Shown in pieces: positions 51,363 through 61,402 of a stretch of 64,000 bases of DNA (position 1 is its first letter; each line of letters opens with the position of its first letter). The notes under the pieces were generated by a model. It worked only from the letters and a program-made list of their open reading frames with translations, searched no databases and had not been told where the DNA came from. Location: assembly GCA_900316355.1 (NCBI GenBank), contig ONCQ01000004.1:1-64000 (forward strand). Reading direction: 5' to 3'. The DNA comes from an uncultured Prevotellaceae bacterium (GTDB taxonomy: Bacteria; Bacteroidota; Bacteroidia; Bacteroidales; Bacteroidaceae). Both the position numbers and the translations under genes were made by a program.

Positions 51363-51797
51363 ATGAATCTGGACGAACAGTTTATGCGGCAGGCGTTGCT
51401 GGAGGCGCAGTATGCCGCGGCTGAAGACGAGATTCCCATCGGGGCTGTCGTCGTCTGCCAAGGGCGTGTCATCGCCCGAGCCCACAACCTCACCGAGCGC
51501 CTGACGGATGTCACAGCGCACGCCGAGATGCAAGCCATCACGGCCGCTGCCACGGCGCTGGGCGGGAAGTATCTGACGGACTGCACGCTCTATGTGACCG
51601 TGGAGCCTTGTGTGATGTGCGCAGGAGCCATCGCATGGGCACAGCTGGGGCGTCTGGTCTATGGCGCAGCCGACGAGAAGCGGGGCTTCTGCCGCTTTGC
51701 GCCGAACGCGCTGCACCCCAAGACACAAGTGGAGCGCGGCGTTCTCGAAGCCGAGTGTGCCGCGCTCATGCAAGATTTCTTTCGTAAGAAGAGATAA
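51363..51797 (+). CDS. tadA: tRNA-specific adenosine deaminase
   Basis: A 144-residue zinc deaminase making inosine at position 34 of tRNA. His53 and Glu55 in HAEMQAI, and Cys83 and Cys86 in EPCVMCAGA, form the active site. 'GAADEKRGFCRF' and 'LEAECAALMQDFFRKKR' complete the fold. Normal length, single gene, converging with the outer-membrane protein gene. Confidence 0.94.
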   Translation: MNLDEQFMRQALLEAQYAAAEDEIPIGAVVVCQGRVIARAHNLTERLTDVTAHAEMQAITAAATALGGKYLTDCTLYVTVEPCVMCAGAIAWAQLGRLVYGAADEKRGFCRFAPNALHPKTQVERGVLEAECAALMQDFFRKKR

Positions 51798-51812
51798 GGG
51801 GACTGTGGCTGG

Positions 51813-54800
51813 TTAACGCCCGCCACGTCCGCCGCCGAAGCCGCCGAAGCCACCGCCACCAGGTCTTCCTCCACCCGGTCGTCCGCCGCCGCGTTCGCCT
51901 TCTCCTCGTGGTCCGCGACCTTCTTCTGGAGGTGCATCAAAGCCCTCGCGCCGTGCTTCCTTGCTGCCGAGGATGTTGAGGTTATAGATGACGTGTACCA
52001 TCAGGTAGGAATCGATGGCATTGGACCATGTGTCGCTGCGGCGGATGGCGCTGAGTGTGCGGCTGATGTTGGAGCGCTGGCGCAGGATGTCGTAGCACTC
52101 CAGACTGAGCGTGAGCGATTTATTCTTGAGGAATGACTGCGAGAGGCGTGCGTTCCAGATGAGCTCGTTGGTGTTCATCGCTTCGTCGTCATAGCCGCGT
52201 CGGCTCTCCTGGGTGATGTCCGTGGCAAAGCTCATGCCCCACGGCAAGTTCACCAGCAAGTTGCCACCGTAGTTGAAGAACCAGGTGTCGAGGTTGGCGC
52301 TCTCACGCACATCGTTGCGGGCGTGGCTGAAGTTGAAGCCGCCGTTGGCGCCGACCTCTATGCCGAAGCCGTTCTCGCCCCAGTCATTGCGGTAGTTAAT
52401 GCGCAGGTTGTCACCCACGGTTGTCTGTTTGGTGGTCGATTTCACCGACGAGGCGCGGTCGAGGCTCATGTACCCCACGCGGTTGTTGTAGTTCACGTCC
52501 ACGCGGTTGTTGATGTTCCAGTACTTCTTAGGTCCGAGAGCGGTGTTGAAGTTGCCGAAGAAGCCGCCGTCCCAGTTGCCGTTGATATTCTCGGGGCGTG
52601 TCTCTCGCGCACCGGTCTCGGTGTCGTAGATGGTGCGGTTGGAGATGCTGTTGAGGGTGTTGTTGAAATAGAGTCGCGTGAACCATCCCATCTGTCGGTC
52701 AACGATGTAGTTGTTGTAGAAGATGTTGAAGCGGTTGCTCCACGAGGGGTCAAGCGAGGGATTACCGTGGCTGATGTTCAGCGGGTCGCTGGTGTCGCTG
52801 ACGTCCAGCAGCTGCGTCATCGATGGCTGGCTCATGCGTCCGTTGTAGCGGGCGCGTAGCTGGCTGGTGTTGGATATCTTCCAACGCAGATCCACGCGCG
52901 GTGCCCAGTTGAAGACGTGCCGCGTGACGGTGGTGTCAAGGAGATTCTTGGCATAGTCCATGTACGTGGTCTGCGGCTGCACGCTGACGCCTACATTCAT
53001 CCGGAACTCACCCACCTGATAGCGGAACATCACGTTGGCATCGTGGTTGTACTCGTTGTATGTGGCATACTGGGAGTTCTCGATGTTGCGAAGTCCGGAG
53101 AGCAGTGCGTCGGCGGGTTTGTAGCCGAGGACGAGGGGCTGTATGATTTCATCGCGCGTCATGTCGCCCCACAGATAGGCGTATTCGTCCTTGGTGAGCA
53201 GCGAGTCGATGCTGTACATGGAGCGGTCGCTGTCCGAGAAACGGCGCTGGAACTGGTAGCTAATCTGCAGGTTGGCGCCTTTGAAGAGCGGTTCTGTGTA
53301 GGAGCCGCGTATGCGCCAGTTCCAACTCTCCGATGGATTCTGCGTATATTGGTTCGTGAAGGTCTGCGGATTGCGCTGGTTCTGGTAGTAGTTGACGAGC
53401 GAGCGGCTGTAGTTGTCGCCGCTTGATTCCCCGATGGAACCGCCTAAATCGAGCGTTATGTTTCGCCCGGGTTTGTTCAGTCGGCGGTTGACCTGCACGT
53501 AGCCGTTGAGGTTGTAGCTGTGGCTGTCGCCCCGGTTCTGCCGATGGTTGTCATTGACGAGGATGTCCTGATACACCAGGCTGCCGTCCGCAGCGCGCGT
53601 GCCGAACTCCTCGAGCGGGTCTGTCATGCCTGCGTCATAGGGGCTGTTGTTGAAGGTGACATTGCGGTTCTCGCTCTCATTGTCGTTGAGGCTATAGGAG
53701 AAGTCGGGGCGGAAGATGATGTTGGTCATCGAATCCGGTTGCCACTCGATGCGGAAGTCACCGTTGAGGTTCTTGCTGCGGTTGGTGCTGTTGCTGAGGC
53801 TGTTGACGAACTGCGAGGCGGTTGTGGAGAGGAACGATTCACTATTGGTCTTTGTCACCACCTCGTTCTTCTGGTAGCGGTAGCGCACGTTACCGCCCAC
53901 CTCAATGCGGCCGGGCTCGTTCTGCTTCTTACCATTGTTCCAGGCAAAGTTCGCACCGGGGTTCGCCACCTTCGTCATGCCGTTGCCGCCGCGGCCCCAG
54001 CCGCCGAAACCGCGGTCGTTGACATTGTTCATGGAGCCGAGCACGGCGAGGTTCAGCTGATCGGTGAAGCGTGTCAGGTTGACGCGCCCGGAATAGAGGA
54101 AGGGGTACTCGCTCCTGACGCTTGACTCGGTGGGCGTGCCGCCGGCAGCATCCACATTCAGATTCCAGCCTTCCGTCATGCCTTTCTTCACAGTGAGGTC
54201 CAGCACCGTCTCTTCCTCGCCATCATCGATGCCGGTCATGCGGCTGTAGTCGCTCTGTCGGTCGTAGGCCTTCACCTTGCTCACCATCTTTGCCGTCAGA
54301 TTCTTGAGCGCCATCTGCATGTCGCCGCCGAAGAATTCCTTCTCATTGACGAGAATTTTCTTCACCTCTTTACCATTTATCTTGATGGTGCCCTCCTCGG
54401 TAATCTCCGCGCCGGGGAACTTCTTCAACAGCGCTTCAAAATTGGAACCTTCCGGGATGCGGAAGGCGTCGGAGTTGTAAATGAAGGTGTCAGCTTTCAT
54501 CTCCATCTGCGATGCGCGTGCTGTCACCTGTGCCTCACGCATTAGCTGGGCGTTGTCATTCAAGGTGATTTCGCCGACGACAATCTGTCGGTTTTTCTTT
54601 GAGAGTGAGAGGGGAAGGAAGACGGTCTTAAAGCCCACGAAGGAGGCGCGCAGCAGGTAGTCGCCATCTTTGATGGAGCTGATGCTGAAAGAGCCGTCGG
54701 AGCTAGTCTGTTGACCTGTCACCTGTGTGCTGTCCTGGCGCATAATGACGACAGTGGCTCCGGGCAGCGCTTCGCCTGTGGAATCCACCACCTTACCGCT

Positions 54801-54872
54801 GACCTTACCCTTCTGGGCGGCAGCGGGCAGGGCTACGGCGATGAGGAGCAGGAAACTGAGAATTTGCTTCAT
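51813..54872 (-). CDS. TonB-dependent-receptor-like outer-membrane beta-barrel protein
   Basis: A 1019-residue protein with a signal peptide (about 1-19). A CarboxypepD_reg-like domain (22-105, 'GKVVDSTGEALPGATVVIM') is followed by a plug-like region (about 110-235, 'NFEALLKKFPGAEITEEG') and a long beta-barrel ('OMP_b-brl_3' type). After the last barrel strand ('LMVHVIYNLNILG') the protein continues for about 55 residues rich in Gly, Arg and Pro. No SusD partner is adjacent, so it is probably not a Sus-type importer; substrate unknown. Single gene, converging with tadA. Confidence 0.85.
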   Translation of the reverse strand: MKQILSFLLLIAVALPAAAQKGKVSGKVVDSTGEALPGATVVIMRQDSTQVTGQQTSSDGSFSISSIKDGDYLLRASFVGFKTVFLPLSLSKKNRQIVVGEITLNDNAQLMREAQVTARASQMEMKADTFIYNSDAFRIPEGSNFEALLKKFPGAEITEEGTIKINGKEVKKILVNEKEFFGGDMQMALKNLTAKMVSKVKAYDRQSDYSRMTGIDDGEEETVLDLTVKKGMTEGWNLNVDAAGGTPTESSVRSEYPFLYSGRVNLTRFTDQLNLAVLGSMNNVNDRGFGGWGRGGNGMTKVANPGANFAWNNGKKQNEPGRIEVGGNVRYRYQKNEVVTKTNSESFLSTTASQFVNSLSNSTNRSKNLNGDFRIEWQPDSMTNIIFRPDFSYSLNDNESENRNVTFNNSPYDAGMTDPLEEFGTRAADGSLVYQDILVNDNHRQNRGDSHSYNLNGYVQVNRRLNKPGRNITLDLGGSIGESSGDNYSRSLVNYYQNQRNPQTFTNQYTQNPSESWNWRIRGSYTEPLFKGANLQISYQFQRRFSDSDRSMYSIDSLLTKDEYAYLWGDMTRDEIIQPLVLGYKPADALLSGLRNIENSQYATYNEYNHDANVMFRYQVGEFRMNVGVSVQPQTTYMDYAKNLLDTTVTRHVFNWAPRVDLRWKISNTSQLRARYNGRMSQPSMTQLLDVSDTSDPLNISHGNPSLDPSWSNRFNIFYNNYIVDRQMGWFTRLYFNNTLNSISNRTIYDTETGARETRPENINGNWDGGFFGNFNTALGPKKYWNINNRVDVNYNNRVGYMSLDRASSVKSTTKQTTVGDNLRINYRNDWGENGFGIEVGANGGFNFSHARNDVRESANLDTWFFNYGGNLLVNLPWGMSFATDITQESRRGYDDEAMNTNELIWNARLSQSFLKNKSLTLSLECYDILRQRSNISRTLSAIRRSDTWSNAIDSYLMVHVIYNLNILGSKEARREGFDAPPEEGRGPRGEGERGGGRPGGGRPGGGGFGGFGGGRGGR

Positions 54873-54939
54873 TTTTGCGTTTGCTTTTCAAAGAAAGGGG
54901 CGGCTCCCTGCCGCCTGCCTTATACTCGAATTGACAATG

Positions 54940-54970
54940 AAAAAGGCGGGTCGTTTAACGCGCACCCGCC
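54940..54970 (-). terminator. Terminator after cdsA
   Basis: On the minus strand GGCGGGT and ACCCGCC arms (54964-54970 with 54945-54951), then TTTTT. It begins 14 nt after the cdsA stop. Confidence 0.8.
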
Positions 54971-54983
54971 TATTTAACGTTTT

Positions 54984-55898
54984 TTAGAATACGGAACAAA
55001 TGTAGAGATAGAGCACCACGGCGGGTATCGCCATCAGGCTGCTGTCGAAACGGTCGAGCATGCCGCCGTGCCCCGGCAGGATGCGCCCGCTGTCCTTGAT
55101 GCCAATCTGCCGCTTCAGTAGGCTTTCGGAGAGGTCACCCCATGTGCCGAAGATAACTACGACGAGTGCAAAAAGCAGCCATTCCATCGGCGCTAAGATG
55201 GGCTGGTAGTAGGCGATTACCTGTGACACAGCTATGCAGAGCACACCGCCACCGATGCTGCCCTCCCACGACTTACCCGGGGAGATGCGGGGGAAGAGCT
55301 TGTGCTTGCCGATGAGCGAACCGACACAATAGGCACCGGTGTCGTTGCACCAAAGGAACAGATAGATGGCCATCACGAGCCATGCACCCGTGGCACCCTC
55401 TGTAAGCTTCACCACGGTGAGGCCGCTGCCGATGAACTCCAGCAGGCAGAGCAGCGAGAAGGGTAGGGCGACATACACCTGTGCCAGCATGGTGTAGGAC
55501 CAGTTGTTCAGCGGACTTTCGCGCTGCAGGTAGAGCTCCGTAATCATCAAATACAGTATGCTCAGCAGCCAGGGCACGAACAGTACGCCGGCACCGGCGA
55601 TACCAGCGGCATAGCCGAAGAAGCCCACAAAAAGACAGCCGCCTGCCACGGTGGTGATCATGCGGTTCACGCTCACATCGGCCCTGCGGTTCACAATGCC
55701 TGTGAACTCCCATACGCTCAAAACGGTGATGAGCAGGAAGAGCAGGCCGAAGGTGAGGGGGCTATGGAGAATGCCGCCAATCATGACGGCGATAAAGATG
55801 ATGCCCGTGAGCGTGCGAACGATGAGGTTCTGGACTCTCCCCCCGCCCTCCCTATTAGGGAGGGAGTTATTACCTTTGCTATCTGTTGAATCTTTCAT
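54984..55898 (-). CDS. cdsA: Phosphatidate cytidylyltransferase
   Basis: A 304-residue membrane enzyme making CDP-diacylglycerol for phospholipid synthesis. About eight membrane segments and the signature 'PGKSWEGSIGG', with 'WCNDTGAYCVGSLIGKHKLF' before it and 'KDSGRILPGHGGMLDRFDS' near the end. I chose the ATG at 55896-55898 (MKDSTDSKG); another lies 24 nt upstream. Residues about 12-20 ('SLPNREGGGR') come from a GC-rich palindromic repeat. Last gene of rsfS-ftsH-cdsA. Confidence 0.94.
   Translation of the reverse strand: MKDSTDSKGNNSLPNREGGGRVQNLIVRTLTGIIFIAVMIGGILHSPLTFGLLFLLITVLSVWEFTGIVNRRADVSVNRMITTVAGGCLFVGFFGYAAGIAGAGVLFVPWLLSILYLMITELYLQRESPLNNWSYTMLAQVYVALPFSLLCLLEFIGSGLTVVKLTEGATGAWLVMAIYLFLWCNDTGAYCVGSLIGKHKLFPRISPGKSWEGSIGGGVLCIAVSQVIAYYQPILAPMEWLLFALVVVIFGTWGDLSESLLKRQIGIKDSGRILPGHGGMLDRFDSSLMAIPAVVLYLYICSVF
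55836..55872. repeat. Palindromic repeat inside the cdsA N-terminus
   Basis: CTCTCCCCCCGCCCTCCCTA followed by TTAGGGAGGGAG. In frame it gives LPNREGGG, the same peptide as in the ftsH tail. Confidence 0.8.
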
Positions 55899-55927
55899 AT
55901 CTGACCAATTTTTAATAATCAATGATG

Positions 55928-57979
<2,052 letters not shown>

Positions 57980-58020
57980 TATCGGATGTTAATCTATCTA
58001 TCAATCATAAAACCTAATCT

Positions 58021-58083
58021 CCCCTCCCTCGCTCGGCCCGCAGGGACGCTTGACCCTTCAAGAACAGTAGGGGGCGAGGGAGA
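58021..58083. repeat. Dispersed GC-rich repeat between rsfS and ftsH
   Basis: CCCCTCCCTCGCTCGG on the left and GGGGGCGAGGGAGAGGC on the right form an inverted repeat around CGCAGGGACGCTTGACCCTT. It fills most of the gap between rsfS and ftsH. Confidence 0.75.
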
Positions 58084-58086
58084 GGC

Positions 58087-58449
58087 CTAATCTAAATCAG
58101 GAACCTCCGTAATCTCCGCATCAGCCCACAGGTGTTCCAAATCGTAGAACTCGCGCAGCTCGGGCAGGAAGATGTGCACGATGACGTCTGTATAGTCCAT
58201 CGCCACCCATTGTGCATTGCGCATGCCGTCCACGGCCGTGGGCTTTGCGCCGGTACCCTTGCGGGCGAACTCACCTATGCTCTCTGCCAGTGCCTGCACA
58301 TGGGAAGGCGAATTGCCCGTGCAGATGACAAAAGCCTTGCAGATGGTGTCTTCCAAGCCTGTGAAGTCGGCAATCACGATGTCGTGGCCTTTCTTCTCCT
58401 GAATGCCGGCTTGGATGTCTTTAATCAGTTGTTCTGTCTGTAAATTCAT
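58087..58449 (-). CDS. rsfS: Ribosome silencing factor RsfS
   Basis: A 120-residue protein from the ATG at 58447-58449 (MNLQTEQLIKDI). It has the RsfS/Iojap pattern: 'DIVIADFTGLEDTICKAFVI', 'CTGNSPSHVQALAESI' and 'WVAMDYTDVIVHIFLPELRE'. It binds L14 of the large subunit and blocks joining when nutrients are short. The reading frame is open further upstream, but the -7 element at 58473-58480 supports the shorter start. First gene of rsfS-ftsH-cdsA. Confidence 0.94.
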   Translation of the reverse strand: MNLQTEQLIKDIQAGIQEKKGHDIVIADFTGLEDTICKAFVICTGNSPSHVQALAESIGEFARKGTGAKPTAVDGMRNAQWVAMDYTDVIVHIFLPELREFYDLEHLWADAEITEVPDLD

Positions 58450-58472
58450 TGTTATGTGTGAAAAACTGGTGG

Positions 58473-58480
58473 CAAAGATA
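58473..58480 (-). promoter_or_regulatory. -7 element of rsfS-ftsH-cdsA
   Basis: TATCTTTG on the minus strand, 24 nt before the rsfS ATG. No clean -33 element. Confidence 0.5.
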
Positions 58481-58541
58481 CGACGAATTCCCCGAACAAC
58501 AGGAAAAACAAGCATAAAATTTGATTTTTTTAGGGAAAAGC

Positions 58542-58572
58542 TTGCACGTTTCACAAAAACAGCCTACCTTTG
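58542..58572 (+). promoter_or_regulatory. Promoter of tRNA-Gln
   Basis: TTG (58542-58544), a 20-bp spacer and TACCTTTG (58565-58572), about 85 nt before the tRNA. A TTTAAACTTTAAA tract (58605-58645) lies in the precursor leader. Confidence 0.65.
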
Positions 58573-58604
58573 CACCCGCAAATCAGAAATGAGGCGCAGT
58601 TTAG

Positions 58605-58645
58605 TCTTTAAACTTTAATCGGCTTTAAACTTTAAACTCTAAACT
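58605..58645. repeat. CTTTAAA heptad tract before tRNA-Gln
   Basis: Repeated CTTTAAA units between the promoter and the mature tRNA. Confidence 0.65.
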
Positions 58646-58657
58646 TTCAACAAACCT

Positions 58658-58728
58658 TGGGCTATGGTGTAATGGTAACACTGCAGATTCTGGTCCTGCC
58701 TTTCCTGGTTCGAGTCCGGGTAGCCCAA
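58658..58728 (+). tRNA. tRNA-Gln (anticodon CTG)
   Basis: A cloverleaf can be drawn: acceptor TGGGCTA with TAGCCCA, anticodon loop TTCTGGT giving CTG, T-arm CCTGG-TTCGAGT-CCGGG and discriminator A. The U1-A72 pair is typical of bacterial tRNA-Gln. CCA is not fully encoded. A hairpin with a T-run follows. Confidence 0.9.
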
Positions 58729-58733
58729 CACAG

Positions 58734-58766
58734 AAGACCTTCCTGACGCAAGCGGGAAGGTCTTTT
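58734..58766 (+). terminator. Terminator after tRNA-Gln
   Basis: GAAGACCTTCC pairs with GGGAAGGTCTT around a 10-nt loop, then TTTTT. Confidence 0.85.
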
Positions 58767-58889
58767 TATGTTCTTTTATCGGTCGTAGCGTGCCACAATC
58801 TCATGTGCGAGATGTGAGGAATAATGGAAAAACGTCCCGCAGATACGCGTTTTTGGGGTAAGATATAGAGATATAATAAAAGTATTGCT

Positions 58890-58897
58890 TATCTTTG
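58890..58897 (+). promoter_or_regulatory. -7 element of the phosphatase/alarmone operon
   Basis: TATCTTTG, 31 nt before the ATG at 58928. The -33 region is A/T-rich without a clear TTTG. Confidence 0.5.
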
Positions 58898-58927
58898 CGG
58901 CCAGAAAACAACCAACGCATTTACCGC

Positions 58928-59830
58928 ATGTATCTCTCAGAATACAATGTGAAGAAGCATGTTTCTTGCATAAGCCTATTCCTGTCTTTCATGTTTTGCT
59001 CATCCCTACCAGTTCACGCCCAACGCACGATTGCCTTTGACGGCATCGAGAATGCTCGTGACATGGGCGGACTTATTATGCAGGACGGGCAGACTGTTCG
59101 CAGCGGAATGCTTATCCGCAGCGGCAGCCTTGCTCAGGCCAGCGACAGCGATGTGGCCCTGCTGAAAGAGCGCTACAAGCTGACGGATGTCTTTGATTTT
59201 CGCTTTGAGGCTGAAGCTGCTGGTTCTCCTGACCGCGTGATTGACGGTGTGAACTACACGCACCTCTCTACGCTCCCGAAGACCTTCTTGGCAGCCTTCA
59301 CCAAGACACAGGTTGATACGGCCAAGATGCAGATGAGGGACATGATGGCTACATTGATGAAATATGCTGTTGTTCCTCAGGTTCAGCAGATGGCGCGACA
59401 GCTGTATCCGGCTATCGTCACCGACACGCTCTCCCAACGTTACTATGGCACATTCCTGCGTGGTGTGCTGCATGCTCGAGGCGGTGTCCTCTGGCATTGC
59501 TCCCAGGGCAAGGACCGCGCCGGTTGGGGCTCAGCCTTCCTGCTGGCAGCACTCGGCGCCAGTCGGGAGGTGATTGTTGAGGACTTCGAGCTCTCCAACC
59601 AGAGCTATGCGCCGCTGTTGGCTGTCGCGGTGGCTAAGGTGAGCGAGCAGGGTGGCAGCGACGAGGCGGTGGCCTTCATCCGCGCGATGGTTGGCGTGAG
59701 CCGCGAGAACTTCGAGGCGACGCTGGACCTGATAGACCGAACGTACGGCTCGCTGCCCGCATACATTGAGTCTCAGCTGGGATTCTCACAGGAAGAGCAG
59801 CGACAGCTGAGAGAGAAATACCTCTTTTAA
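58928..59830 (+). CDS. Secreted tyrosine/dual-specificity-type phosphatase
   Basis: A 300-residue protein from the ATG at 58928; an earlier in-frame TTG (58895) lies within the -7 element and is rejected. A signal peptide (about 1-31, 'SSLPVHA/QRT') puts it in the periplasm or outside. The PTP-like domain has 'GIENARDMGGL', 'VFDFRFEAEA' and the active-site loop HCSQGKDRAG (CxxxxxR), the Tyr_phosphatase_3/IphP family. Substrates may be phosphotyrosine, phosphoinositides or inositol phosphates. It is 29 nt upstream of the HD gene and may be the first gene of the operon. Confidence 0.85.
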   Translation: MYLSEYNVKKHVSCISLFLSFMFCSSLPVHAQRTIAFDGIENARDMGGLIMQDGQTVRSGMLIRSGSLAQASDSDVALLKERYKLTDVFDFRFEAEAAGSPDRVIDGVNYTHLSTLPKTFLAAFTKTQVDTAKMQMRDMMATLMKYAVVPQVQQMARQLYPAIVTDTLSQRYYGTFLRGVLHARGGVLWHCSQGKDRAGWGSAFLLAALGASREVIVEDFELSNQSYAPLLAVAVAKVSEQGGSDEAVAFIRAMVGVSRENFEATLDLIDRTYGSLPAYIESQLGFSQEEQRQLREKYLF

Positions 59831-59859
59831 CAGAGTGTCGATCGTTACACAAGATAAGT

Positions 59860-60444
59860 ATGGCCAATAAGCCTTTAGATACAGACTTGCTCGACCGCGC
59901 TATCATCTTCGCGGTTCGCGCACATGCCGGCACCGAGCGTCGCGGCAAGGGCTTCCCCTACATCGTGCATCCGATGGAGGCCGTGGAGATTGTGGCCACG
60001 ATGACGCGTGACCAGGAACTGCTGGCCGCCGCCGCTTTACATGACACGGTGGAGGACACCGATGTCACCGTGGAGCAGCTGCGCGCCGTCTTCGGTGACC
60101 GCATCGCCGCGCTGGTGGCTGCGGAGAGCGACGTTGTCTGTGAGGGCGTCAGCGAGGAAGCAAGCTGGCACACGCGCAAGCAGGCTGCCATCGACCGTCT
60201 TGCACGCGCCCCGCACGATGCCAAGATGGTGGCCTTGGGCGATAAGCTCTCGAACATGCGTGCCATAGCCCGTGACTATGCCATGCAGGGCGATGCCCTT
60301 TGGAACCTTTTCCATGTCAACGACCCGAAGGAACACGAGTGGCACTATCGCGGCCTGGCACAGTCGCTCAGCGAGCTGCAGGACACATTTGCATACAAGG
60401 AATTTGTACAACTCATCAATCAGGTGTTCAAGCATGAGGCATAA
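59860..60444 (+). CDS. HD-domain (p)ppGpp hydrolase-like protein (small alarmone hydrolase type)
   Basis: A 194-residue protein made only of the RSH-type HD domain: 'FPYIVHPMEAVEIV', 'ALHDTVEDTDVT' and 'VALGDKLSNMRAIARDY' contain the metal-binding H...HD...D set. No synthetase, TGS or ACT part is present. Stand-alone proteins of this kind hydrolyse (p)ppGpp or related nucleotides. It overlaps the next gene by 11 nt, and a RelA/SpoT-domain synthetase closes the same operon. The catalytic ED pair appears intact (VEDTD). Confidence 0.87.
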   Translation: MANKPLDTDLLDRAIIFAVRAHAGTERRGKGFPYIVHPMEAVEIVATMTRDQELLAAAALHDTVEDTDVTVEQLRAVFGDRIAALVAAESDVVCEGVSEEASWHTRKQAAIDRLARAPHDAKMVALGDKLSNMRAIARDYAMQGDALWNLFHVNDPKEHEWHYRGLAQSLSELQDTFAYKEFVQLINQVFKHEA

Positions 60445-61402
60445 AGGGTGGATGCATAGAATGAGACTGTGGGTGGCGGCTGCCGTCATCAGCGTTTGCA
60501 CCTCGGCCAGTGCGGAGGAGGACACCATTGTGTTCACGCCACAATGGAAGCCGCAGGCGCAGTTTGCCGGGTACTATGTGGCAGAGGCGAAGGGCTTCTA
60601 CCGCGAGGCGGGCGTGAAGGTGCGCATCCAACATCCTACGGGAACCCAGTCGTCGATTAGCTATCTGCGCGACGGTGAGTGTCAGGCTGCCATGTTCCAG
60701 CTCAGTCAGGCGATGGAGATTGTCGATAACGGCACTCCGCTGGTGAACATCCTGCAGACATCCATGAACAACGCCATGGTCATCGTCTCGGCCACCGACC
60801 GCAGCCCGCTGACGCTGAAAGGGGCGCGTGTGGGTATCTGGAGTGTGGGTTTCTGGCAGTTGGCCGTCTGCATGAACATCAGAGAACGCATGGATTACCA
60901 GTGGGTACGCTTTGCTCAGAATATGAACCTGTTTATCTCCGGTGTGCTCGATGCCACGGTGGCCATGAGCTACAACGAATACTACCAGTTGATGCAGGCT
61001 GGCATCAAGATGACCGACAAAAATGTCTATCGCTTCTGCGACCACGGCTACAACGTGCAGGAGGACGGCGTGTATATGACGCGCAACTTCTATGAGGCGC
61101 ATAAGGAGCAGGCGCGCCGCTTTGCCCAGGCCAGCCGGAGGGGGTGGGAGTGGGCTGCCGCGCATCCCGAGGAGGCGCTGGACATCGTGATGCAATACGT
61201 AGAGCAGCACGCTGTTGCCACCAACCGTGTGCTGCAGCGCTTGATGCTCAAGGAAGTGCTGCGCTTGCAGTTGGATCGCCACTCCAAGAAGCGTGAGTTC
61301 CGACTGCGCCCCGACATGGTGCAGCTGGCAAACAAGCTGATGACAGAGTGCCGGATGCTGAGCCGTGAGATAACCTATGAAGAACTGAAGGCAGATGAGT
61401 AA
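60434..61402 (+). CDS. NMT1/ThiY-type periplasmic substrate-binding protein
   Basis: A 322-residue protein with a signal peptide (about 1-31, 'VCTSASA/EED'). 'TPQWKPQAQFAGYYVAEAKG' and 'FYREAGVKVRI' are the start of the NMT1/THI5-type family that binds thiamine precursors, sulfonates or nitrate-like ligands. There are no permease or ATPase genes around it. Its stop overlaps the SpoIIE gene by 8 nt, so it probably supplies ligand sensing to that membrane protein. The ATG at 60434 overlaps the HD stop; ATGs at 60452 and 60461 are alternatives. Confidence 0.82.
   Translation: MRHKGWMHRMRLWVAAAVISVCTSASAEEDTIVFTPQWKPQAQFAGYYVAEAKGFYREAGVKVRIQHPTGTQSSISYLRDGECQAAMFQLSQAMEIVDNGTPLVNILQTSMNNAMVIVSATDRSPLTLKGARVGIWSVGFWQLAVCMNIRERMDYQWVRFAQNMNLFISGVLDATVAMSYNEYYQLMQAGIKMTDKNVYRFCDHGYNVQEDGVYMTRNFYEAHKEQARRFAQASRRGWEWAAAHPEEALDIVMQYVEQHAVATNRVLQRLMLKEVLRLQLDRHSKKREFRLRPDMVQLANKLMTECRMLSREITYEELKADE

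Noticed and set aside
58928..58960. tRNA-Gln as an integration site for the downstream operon
   Set aside because: No second copy of the tRNA 3' end and no integrase gene was found in the window.
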